From: Eudromia elegans
Lineage: Eukaryota > Chordata > Aves > Tinamiformes > Tinamidae
Length of the DNA: 64,000 nt
NCBI GenBank assembly: GCA_003342815.1
Contig: PTEX01000011.1
Location: 2,317,134-2,381,133 of the forward strand
Reading direction: 5' to 3'
Position numbers and translations under genes: made by a program. This document shows positions 10,331 to 19,420 of the stretch, one piece after another; within the stretch, counting starts at the first letter, position 1; each line of letters opens with the position of its first letter. The notes beneath the pieces are model-generated. The model was given only the letters and a program-made list of their open reading frames with translations. It did not search any database and was not told the origin of the DNA.

Positions 10331-11775
10331 AACGGGCTCCTGGTAAGAAAATGGTCCATTTGAGAAAACAAGTAACGGACAGAAAGCTACAGAGCAGAAA
10401 ATGCTGATGAGAGCTTCAGTAGTTGTCCAGCAGAGGTGCCAAAAGTGAATCCTGAGTGAAACGGAATGATCGTGATGGGACGAGACTCCCCGGGAGCCGC
10501 GTGGCGCTGCCTCCTTCCCTGCAATGACGCCTGTCACCAGCCAGGACGCTCCAAGAGCAGCTTGTGCAGAGGCCAGTCCCAGCGCCCGGTGCAGCGGGCA
10601 CGTGGTGCGTCCTCCACAGCAAGGTGACGGGTAGCCCTGTGTGGCCCTGGGCTCTCAGCCCTGTGCTGAACACACCTCGGTTGGGTGAGGTGGGCTGAGG
10701 GAACCCAGCCTGATGGACACCTGGGTGGCTGTGTGGGCCCATCTCGGTGAGCACTGTGATGCCCCATGGGGACACATGTGGCTCTGCTCCTGCCTTTGCA
10801 ACACGGCGGGTCCTGGCCCAGAGAACCCCCACTGATGGCCAAGAACACCCACGCTCAGCTGCCATCCCTGCCCTATGCCCCGTCCTGCATCCCGTGCGGG
10901 ATGTAGCTCAGCTGTGCCCCAGCCCTGCCCAACCCAGCTGTGAGAATGTCCTGCTCCATCCCAATCCTAACTGTGGGCAGGTTTGATCCTTTGATCTGGT
11001 CTAGTTGGCTGCCGGTGTGTGGGCACCTTCCCATGGGCAAGGCGGGGGGTTTGGGGTGGGCTCGGGATTCTCTTTGGAGTGAATGGACCTGGGCTGGGGG
11101 ATAGATGGGAAGCCCAGGAAGGCAGCAGGATAAATCCTCAAGGCTGCCGTGCCTCCCTTGCAGCCGCAGATCACAAGCGTGGATCAGATCCATGGAGCCC
11201 TTCACGGGAGCTCCCAGGTAACCCGGCTTCGTTCTGCGTCTCGGCCCTGAGACCGCTTGCACTTAGCGCTGTTGCCTGCTCGCTTAGAGCATCTAAAGCA
11301 GCAGATTTTTGTGTGTTTCGAGAGTGTCTAAAGCAGCTGTTTTAGCTGTTCATTTTAACAAAGTGATTTATGTTGCAAAAAATGAGCTGGGATTAAAAGA
11401 AATCAGATGTGTGTATTTGGTATGCAATATTTTTGTATTACAAATAGCTCCATTCTAACCCACATTAACCCCATGATATGTGAATTTTGCCAACTCCCGC
11501 TGTGTCTTTTAAATCAAATCCAGTAAATCACTCTGAGTGTTCTAATTTCTAAACAAACTAGTCTTCCAATAGAAGTACTTTAACACTGTATTGCAAATTA
11601 GACAACCTAAGATAAATGGAACATCTTTGTTGATTATGTAGTTTAATTGATCAAAAAGTACCAGATATCTTCTAAAAATACTGCAGGATCAGACTTGCTG
11701 TTCTCAAAGAGCATTTCATTGGGTCTCCAAAATACACGTTATTAGGCAGCAGAAATAAATTCTTTTGTTACTGTT
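10331..11775. other. Intergenic, moderately GC-rich then AT-rich
   Basis: 10,480-11,240 is GC-rich but less CpG-dense than the neighbouring islands. From 11,340 the sequence turns AT-rich and resembles a conserved non-coding block (ttaattgatcaaaaagtacc near 11,640). No coding, RNA gene or mobile element was recognised. Confidence 0.45.
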
Positions 11776-12000
11776 CGGTTAGCGTGACGCGCAGGCTCTC
11801 GTAACTGAACCGGGCTTTTGGACAGGTTTTCCCTTTCCGCGCTTCCTCGCCCTGCCGGTGGAGCACGAGGCGCTTCCCACCTCAGGGAACACGCCGCGGT
11901 TTGTGGGTGCCGGTGCGGGGCGAGCAGAGCAGAGGAGGGGGCTCCGGCGTGCGGCCGCGCGGCCGGGGCCTGCGCGCGGCTCCCGCGGCCCCCGTGTAAT
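11776..12000. promoter_or_regulatory. CpG-dense island 3 (no gene seen)
   Basis: A compact CpG-rich patch (gcggccgcgcggccgggg, which includes a NotI site) between AT-rich blocks. It reverts to AT-rich at taattaattttgcatgcc. No start codon context or known protein was seen. Confidence 0.5.
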
Positions 12001-12960
12001 TAATTTTGCATGCCGGTAGGTAGCAGTGCTGAGCAAAAGCAACAACGGAAAGCTGCCAGTCAGTGATTATAATTTATTATTCATTTCTGTTATAGGTGGG
12101 GTGTGCAGACAGTTACAGTAATAATTACCAAGACTAGGGTGTTTCCTAGGCAACGGCTTTTTTTCCCTTCATTCATGCTGTTGCGGAGAGTGTGCCTGTA
12201 AAGCATGACATTGCTGTATTCGGGGGTTTGTTGCCCTCCTGCTGCTCCAGGTTTGAGGTTAGTTACAGCATCATAAGGTGCTCTCAAGCATAAAAAGCTC
12301 AGGCTGGGATTAAAGCACACAGGGAACACTATCGCCAAGCCTTTCCCTCTCCTGTTTCACTTTTAAGTAACAAGGTTATAAAAATGCAAATGCCATCGTG
12401 GGGTTGTTAATAACTAATATTGGTAAGAATTCCTTCAAGTTGTAAAACATCTCCCTCCTTTTGTAAACAAAACGAGGGGAGATCGGGTGGCTCCGTGTGT
12501 TTCAGGAGGCTCGCGTTCGAGCGGAATCTGCGGAGGGAGACTGGCAGCTTGATCCAATCTTGCAGTGTTTAGCATTATAAATCACTGGGAACTGCTCCGT
12601 GTGGCTCATCGGAGATGGTAGTTGTTGTTTTTCCAGCGTTATGATAATGGTTCGTAAAGAGGAAGGTAACGTGCTCTTCCTGAAGGAACAGGATTAATCC
12701 TTGATGTGGTAACGGAGTAATAGAAACCACATCTATTATCAGAGATCTATAAATGAATCATCTTATCCCGCATTTCTAGGCTTACTGGAGCGCTCATTTT
12801 CAGAAACTTGCATCGAGCATTGTGAGATGATGAAGAGTGGGATTTTTCCGTCTCTGCCGTACAAAGCAGAGGGGATTCATGATGCAATCTGGCATGGAGA
12901 TGGGGAATTTCTACCCGTTAAGTAAGATGCTAAGGCATGATTACATCTGGAGAGATTGTA
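12001..12960. promoter_or_regulatory. AT-rich block, candidate conserved enhancer
   Basis: Unique AT-rich sequence dense in developmental transcription-factor-like cores: an octamer-like ATGCAAAT near 12,385, a Runx-like AACCAC at 12,725, TTATC/GATA cores near 12,736 and 12,763, and several TAAT/ATTA cores. No coding potential or repeat was seen. Its look matches conserved non-coding elements near developmental regulators, but conservation was not tested. Confidence 0.35.
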
Positions 12961-13405
12961 ATCTGCTGGCGGTGCGCTAACGCGGGAAGAGGAGGCCGGG
13001 CATTAACGGGGGCTACCGGCCTTAAGAGGAAAACGCCTGGGGAGCCTTCCAGGGTACTGGGTGCCTCATCCTCCCCAAAGGTTAATGAGGATTTTTAAGA
13101 GAGAGAGCAAAGAAGTAACTTCTTCTGGGCTGCTTGTTGGCTCTGAAAGTGTTTCCTTGTGGTCAATGTTGGGCTGCGATGGGTCCCGCTGCTGCCTCTG
13201 GTGCTGGCTGGTGCGGCCTCCCCGCGGCGCCCCGGGCAGCCCCATCGTGCGGCCTCCCCGCGGCACCCCGGGCAGCCCCATCGTGCCCGGCCGTCCACGC
13301 GCTCCCGTGTCGCGGTGCCCGAGTCCCGGCTCAGCCGCGGGCACCAAACCCGGGCAGCCGCCTCCGCCCAGGCACATATCGGCGCTCCCGGTTCGCAGTA
13401 ATTCC
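12961..13405. promoter_or_regulatory. CpG-dense island 4 with 36-base tandem repeat
   Basis: A GC-rich island whose core contains two tandem 36-base copies (13212-13283). The open frames on both strands are repeat-driven Pro/Ala/Gly/Arg translations and are not proposed as genes. Confidence 0.5.
13212..13283 (+). repeat. Two tandem 36-base units
   Basis: Unit 1 is 13212-13247 and unit 2 is 13248-13283. Each begins tgcggcctccccgcggc and ends gggcagccccatcg. They differ at a single base (G to A), so the duplication is recent or homogenised. Confidence 0.92.
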
Positions 13406-13855
13406 TTCAGATTTGGCTTTAACTTTTAAAGAAAACTTCAAGTTTCCTCAAAATAGCTTAGTAATTATTTTAATAACTTGTACGAGCAGGAGCAATACCC
13501 ACAGTGTCAATTCTGGCTTGTGAAATGGATTTTTCAACTGTTCCGAGGCAAAAACAGCGAACAGTTCAACAGCTTAAATACAAGCGAGTGGATCTCCTGA
13601 GATTAATCTGTCTGGTGTTCCTCAGGTAAAGACTTCTGCACAATTTAACAAAGGAAATAATTTTCCTATTTTTATAATGCATGTCTCTCTGTGGTATAAA
13701 TTACTAAAACCACGCTGCTTATCCTCAGCTATGGTACAGATGTAGATAATTTACTGTGTATCACGTTATCAGTTCATTAAAGAGATGCAATAAAATCATT
13801 ATTTACTAAGAAACAGCAACCCTTGCAATATCGCGTCAGAGGAATTGGCTGATGC
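13406..13855. other. AT-rich spacer between CpG islands
   Basis: AT-rich unique sequence with TAAT-type cores and no coding signal. It separates two CpG-dense islands, part of the alternating pattern between about 9 and 19 kb. Confidence 0.45.
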
Positions 13856-14120
13856 AAGACGGCCGCGTTTTAAGCCTGTATTCACCACAGCCCTTTCACA
13901 TCTTCCCCTGCTGCCCGCTGGAGTTCGGCGGCGGTGGCGGCTGCGGGAGCCGCCGGGCGCTGCGGCGGCGCAGGCGGCCCCGGCCCCGCGTCCGCGTCGC
14001 CCGAGCGGAGCAGGGCTGGAACGGGGCGAGCGCCGCGGCCGCCCTGGCCCCCGCCGCGGCCCGCGCCGAAGCCCCCGCCACGAACGCTGCAAAAATATTG
14101 AGGGAGGAGAGGCATTTCCG
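13856..14120. promoter_or_regulatory. CpG-dense island 5 (no gene seen)
   Basis: The densest CpG cluster in the window: by hand count 25 CpGs in the 120 bases 13,921-14,040. Open frames on both strands are alanine/arginine/proline-rich composition artefacts. It could be a promoter of an unannotated non-coding RNA, but no transcript evidence is available. Confidence 0.55.
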
Positions 14121-14645
14121 ACCCCCTCCCCCTGCCGCGGCTCTGCCTAAAGACTACTCTGCATCCTAGACAAAGGAAATATTTAAACTGTTAAATCTGA
14201 ACAAAGATACAGTCTGCGTATGACTTCTCTGAAGCCCTATAAAAATTCTTTAAAATTGCCTATTCACTCAAATTTACTGAGTGTAGCAAAAATGTCAAAG
14301 GCATAAAGTCAGAGAAGATTGAATAAAATAATGCAGAAAGACAGATTAGTCATGCACAGACCCACACAGCCTTTCACAGCACACAATACCACTTTTTATT
14401 ACCGCTCTATCTTTACAAAGACTATGTTCAATACATAGAGGATGATACATGGTCAGTCATGTAATCTGCCTTTGATTCCAAGACTCATTTATCTGGGCCC
14501 TTTTCACAAAGACATTGATGAGAGATTTCAGTGTTTTCAGTGCATTGTTTTATTTATCATATATAATGGCTGGTGGAAAAAAATAGGAATTATGTCACAG
14601 ATCCCGCATAAAGGAGTTGTCTGAAAGACTCTGTGACAAAGTTTG
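14121..14645. promoter_or_regulatory. AT-rich block, candidate conserved enhancer
   Basis: Unique AT-rich sequence with a SOX-like AACAAAG near 14,200, ATTAGTCATGCA near 14,345 and several TTTAAA/TAAA cores. It sits tightly between CpG islands. No coding or repeat was recognised. The regulatory role is inferred only from its texture. Confidence 0.3.
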
Positions 14646-14775
14646 GTGCAGCACACGGCAGCGCGCCGCGGCGCTCTCGCCTCCCCGCGCCCGGCCCCTC
14701 CGAAGCGCCGCCGATATTGACAGCTGTCGAAGCCTGCCCGGCCACGCTCCCCAACGGGCGACGTGCTCCCCAAAG
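14646..14775. promoter_or_regulatory. CpG-dense island 6 (no gene seen)
   Basis: A short CpG-rich patch (cagcgcgccgcggcgctc) ending just before a T-run at about 14,803-14,816. Nothing coding was recognised. Confidence 0.45.
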
Positions 14776-14954
14776 CCTCGGGAAGCCGCTTCAAAAACGG
14801 CTTTTTTTTTTTTTTTCCCCCCGTTGGAAATTTGAGCAATATTTTAATTGTTATTTTTAGCGGCATGGATTTATTATTTATACATGCACAAAAGAAAAGA
14901 GTCAGTCACAGTTTTGTATCTTGCAAATTTAATAAAGAGCAGCCCTTAAGATAG

Positions 14955-15250
14955 AAGTCCCGAGCCTGCCAGGGCTGGCAGAGCCCCGCCGGGGCGGGAG
15001 CTGCGGGCACGCGGGGCCGGGAGAGGGGCCGCACCCGGGCCCCCGGCCCTCCCGGCCTTTCCCGGGGTTTTCGGCGTTGCTGGTCATCGCTGGGCCGAGC
15101 TCCTGGTCCCCCAGCGCGGTGCTGCGGGTGCAGGGGCTGGCGCTGGGTTCGTGCGGGACCTCGGGCAGGCCGGGCCCCGAGCCGGGCGCCGTGGAGAGCG
15201 GTGCAGCCGGAGCTGCGCTCCTCGATGGGGCTGGCGGAGATAAATCACCG
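14955..15250. promoter_or_regulatory. CpG-dense island 7 (no gene seen)
   Basis: A GC-rich island with G-runs and C-runs (gccggggcgggagctgcggg). An AT-rich block containing aataaagagc precedes it, and gataaatcaccgccg follows. No known coding sequence was recognised. Confidence 0.5.
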
Positions 15251-15379
15251 CCGTATCCTTGACAAATATAGTAGCTTCCACTCAGGGCAAAATGTTAACC
15301 CGCACTTAAGGCTGAGGCGCATGATTTAATAGTGAGAGACTTCAGGGCTAAAGAAAAATCTCTCAGGAAGAAAACACGG

Positions 15380-15860
15380 CAGCACCGTTGGCTCAATCCG
15401 ACGGCTTCGACGGCCCCATGGCCGCGGCGTTGAGTGGCCGAGGGGCCCAGCACTATTGGAGGGCAGTGGGGAGCCGGCCCCACGCGAAGGCTCCGGGCAG
15501 GGAGCTGCTGCCTCCTGGGTTCCCACCCGTCTCTCAGGTGCCGCAGACGTTGCTTGCAGAGCCGGCACCAGCCGCTTGCGCCCAGCCCCATGCGCTGGTT
15601 TCTTTGCAGGGTTGGCACCCGTGCCCGCATGGAACCTGGGCCGGAGCGCTGGCGCTGGTGTCGGGCTGTGCCGGGGTGTCCCTCCGCGCCCGGCACGGCG
15701 CGGGCAGCGTGGCAGGGCCGGGGGCGCGTGGCCGGTGCCCGTCCCGGTNNNNNNNNNNNNNNNNNNNNNNNNNNNNNNGTGCGGCCGGGCGCCCGGTGCC
15801 GCGCGGCTCCCGCCCTGCCGCCGCCGCGCAGCTGCGCTCCGAGCGAGAGCGAAACAAAAC
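15380..15860. promoter_or_regulatory. CpG-dense island 8, interrupted by assembly gap
   Basis: A GC- and CpG-rich island containing a 30-base run of N at 15749-15778. Long open frames on both strands run through the gap only because N is read as unknown residues; they are not evidence of a gene. The true length and content of the missing part are unknown. Confidence 0.5.
15749..15778. other. Assembly gap (30 N)
   Basis: A run of 30 undetermined bases inside a CpG-dense stretch, where sequencing dropout is common. The round length may be a placeholder, so downstream coordinates may be shifted relative to the real chromosome. Confidence 0.98.
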
Positions 15861-15869
15861 GGGCCGACT

Positions 15870-16060
15870 GAAATGGAAACTTTTGTTACTTATAATGTTA
15901 ATGAAACCAGTTTATCAGGCAGCGCAGAGGAAGTGGAATATTTAGTGCCATTTAATGTCTAATCATCAGCATTTCTTTGAATAAATCACATTACATTGTC
16001 TAAAACCTGAAAAGACGGAGCTGTAATAATTTTTAATACGTTGTAGTTTCGTTAAAGGGG
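15870..16060. promoter_or_regulatory. Short AT-rich block, candidate conserved element
   Basis: It follows the gap-containing island abruptly. It holds ataatgttaatgaaacc, a TTATC core and ttaatgtctaatcatcag, a dense array of TAAT-type cores. No coding or repeat was seen. An enhancer-like role is inferred. Confidence 0.3.
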
Positions 16061-17560
16061 ACACCCTGTTTGCCATGTGGCCCAGCACGTTTTTGGGAGG
16101 TTTTACATGACCGGGGAGTCTTCGCTCCCCGGGACACGGGCACCGCGCTGCTCCGTCCCGCATGGGCCGGCGCCTCCCGCCCCGCGGTGTCAGGGTGAGA
16201 TAACCGTTGTGTCCACAAGGACGATGCTGCACGTGGAGCATCCCATGGCCACGCACTCCTGCAGCCATCCAGGATCCACACGCCAGCTCCTGCACCACGG
16301 CACGGGTGCATTCCTGTATTGACCCGGTGCTGGGCCTAGCCAGGTCCTGGAGCTCGACCGAGCTGGTGGAGCACGCACCACTTGGAAGCAGGAATGGGAA
16401 AAAGCTAGCATATCTTATTGTACCTGAAACACTCTATGATATGTACTAAATATTATGACTACTGCGAGCCCTGCAATAATTGATTCACCCACACAGCCAT
16501 TTAGTCTGTGAGCTGTTCGTTTTACAAATTCCACAATCTTTTAGAAATTCTTTCAGAGCAGAAGATTGCTGCCTGGCCTCAGATTCATTATGGTGATTGA
16601 ATCCTCTTCAATAGAGAACTGTTTAAAGAGAGCACATCCCTGTGTGTCTCACTCCCAGCGAAGGCACATAGGTTAAAAGCTTGTCTGGGTGGCATAATTC
16701 ACTGCTGCTGTGCCAAACAATCACATCTTATTGTGACCTTCATAAGATACAAAAAGGCAACAGTATGGAGCTAGTCTTTTTTTATTTTTTTTTTTAAATC
16801 ACAGCACAATTTTAGCTACCCAACATCTGAAGCTACCAGAATCCCTAATTAAATAACCAATTAATAATGTAGAATAGAAAGAGCTATTTTTTTCAGACAC
16901 AAAATCATAATTAATCAGAGTACAAAAAGCTGCCTGTCTTTATATCAGGAAAATATAGACTAGGTATTTAAATATTCTAGCACACCTGAACCTTGGCCAT
17001 CCGTCATTGTTATGACTTAAAACATCTCAGACTAAATTAGGTTTTGTTTGTATAGAGCAGTGAAAGTCAGATGGCTTGAATGACAAAATTAGAACATGCT
17101 CAAATCACTGAAACAAAACTGCATGAAAGGAGAGATGTGCAGGAGGAGTGCTGCCAGTGTTAAGCTGAAATCCTTCTTTGTGGGATTTCTTTTCTCCCCT
17201 CAAATTATTATTTGTAACAATAGGAAGCAGAGAGCAGCTCCAGGAGCGCTAGCAGTGTGCTTTATATATATGTACCTTTTGGCACATTTATATATTAAAA
17301 GAAATAATATTTTTGTGTATAGCTGAAGCGTAACCCCCGTTATTTCTACTTAGCCAAGGAAATGCTGCAACAATGGGTATTTTTCAAGGCGGAAAATCTT
17401 TGAAACACAAGAGCGTCGTCATTTTGTGCAGCACACAAAGGTCAGGTTTACCAGGAATGTATTTACATATTCTCTGCAGTCAAAAGTTGAGGCTTTTTCC
17501 CTTTGGAAGTTTGGGGTACATTTAATAAACATTCTGTTTTGTTCTTTTCCCTTCACACCT
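16061..17560. other. Intergenic: GC-rich patch then AT-rich block
   Basis: 16,100-16,380 is GC-rich with moderate CpG. 16,400-17,560 is AT-rich with many TAAT/ATTA cores (for example aatcataattaatcagag near 16,904). No gene, RNA or mobile element was recognised. Confidence 0.4.
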
Positions 17561-19420
17561 CAGATTTTAACCAGATTCCTCAGCGCGGGCAAGGAAAAGT
17601 TCTGCTCTTTGGCTGGCGTGTGAGCGGAGAGCGGCCAGGGCTGCTCCCCAGCGTGCGGACGGAGCAGGAGCCTCCCGGCACAGCCGCGTTCGCCGGCCTT
17701 GGAACCGGGCTGAGCTGGGGCTGGGCCCGGCTCTGCAGCGGCGACTGAGCAAACCTGCGGGTGACCTCGAGGGGAGCTCTGCTCCATGCAGGGCTGCAGG
17801 ATTTGGCCCGTCCTGATTGTTTCCGAGGCATAATAGATGAGAGGCCATTAACGGCTTGCAAGTTTGATAAGTGCTCAACTTTATGATTTTTGAGGCTGTC
17901 TTGCCTTGAGTGTGTCGCAGGCCTTTGGAGGCGTTACTTTGGGGAGAAAATGGCTTTATAACTGTGTCAGGCCAAGGCACAGGTGACGGGGGGATCGTGG
18001 CCGCGCCGGCACGGGCGGGCGCACACAGCACGGGGCACGTGGAGCGGGAGGCTCCACTCACCTCTTCACAGCGCCGCGTCTCCCCCAAGGACCTCTGCCC
18101 ACATAAAATCCGTTGTTATCGCAGTAATAAATAATTCGGGGTGGCAGTTATAGTGTAAGACTTTGCGCGGTGTTTTTTTATTGATAAAACTGCTATGAAT
18201 CAACATACATGAACGCAATAAAAGTGTACAGAATATATGTGTTACAGTTTAGGCTTTGTCGATAGGGCATTACATTGATCTGCTCGGGTGTTATTTGTGG
18301 AGCTGCAGCAAGCGTTTCGCCAGGGACGCCAACTTTGTTAAACTGCCCAAAGGAGCGCGCCGGCCTGGGAAGGCTGCGGGAGCAGGAGAGGCGGGACTGC
18401 CTTGCATGAGCAAAGTCCGTCCGAGAAAACAGTGTCTGTAGCCAGTGAGAAGCGTCTGCTTCGAGTAGCTGTTTTTACCCGAGTGTCTCTCTGCGTTTTG
18501 CAGCTGGGGCCCTGTGTTTGAGCTCCTGAGGTGGTGCCGGGCTGCAGCCAAGCCGCCCATGCTGGTCACCTGCTCCGTTGTATGCAAAGCTGAGGAGAGA
18601 GCTCCGAGGAAACGATTACCAAAGCAGTAATTGCAAAATGGTCTAAAATGCCGAAAGAGTCAGCAAAGGTAGATTGCGCGGGCCCAACCTGCTGTGCTGC
18701 TTTGATAAGATCATTGATTTTCCAGATAAAAGAAATGAAGTAGATCTCGTCTCGTGCCGTAAAGTATTTGATACAGGGCCACGTGGGAAATCACCAAGGC
18801 AAGATCGGTGTCCACGCAGCGGCAGGTGACTGGGCTGCTCCGTGCGGCAGCGTCACCTCTGCATGGCACATGGGGCGAACAAGACCCGCTGAGCGCTGGG
18901 GCCCCGGGCAGGTCGGGATGAGTGGGGCGAATCTCCCCACAGCCCCTGGAGGCACCTGGGGCTGCTGCGGGAGCTGCGCCGGGTGCTCCTCATGCTCCCA
19001 GGGGAGCGCTGGAGCATCCCAAGGCCCTGAGGACTTCCGAAGCTCCTGCAGGTACCGGCTGCTTTCAGCTTTTGCCTGTGGAGGAACTTTGGAGACCATT
19101 TCTTTAACGACCCTTCTCAGGCAGTCCTGATGTCGCTCAGCTCTAATGCTCATTGTGGTTGTTCTCCACTATCTCCTCCGTGTGAGCGGTTGCTCCGACG
19201 CTCCCTGCCTTCCCCTGCAGAGGCAGCTGCAGATGACGGTGTGGGCGCTCGGGCTGGGAGGACACGTGCATGTGGACGCGCTGCTGCCCGTGGCACCGCA
19301 GGACGAGGGCCCCGCGCCGGCCACGGATGGGCCCCGCGCTGGGAGCTGTCCGCAGTGCCCATGGGACCGGGCCCAATGTGGGCGCCCGGCCTCAGCCCAG
19401 CGGGAGAATCGCTCCGCTGC
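17561..19420. other. Intergenic: CpG-rich patches around an AT-rich core
   Basis: GC-rich patches lie at about 17,580-17,770, 17,990-18,080, 18,340-18,430 and 18,840-19,400. Between them, 18,100-18,260 is AT-rich with a HOX/CDX-like TTTATTGATAAAAC near 18,176. Open frames are composition-driven. No gene was recognised. Confidence 0.4.

Noticed and set aside
13845-14169. Several Arg/Ala/Pro-rich open frames on both strands
   Set aside because: Simultaneous open frames on both strands are a composition effect of CpG-dense DNA.
15388-15962. Open frames of 133-185 codons across the gap-containing CpG island
   Set aside because: They are open because GC-rich DNA lacks stops and the N run is translated as unknown. 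The translations are Ala/Arg/Gly/Pro-rich on all strands.
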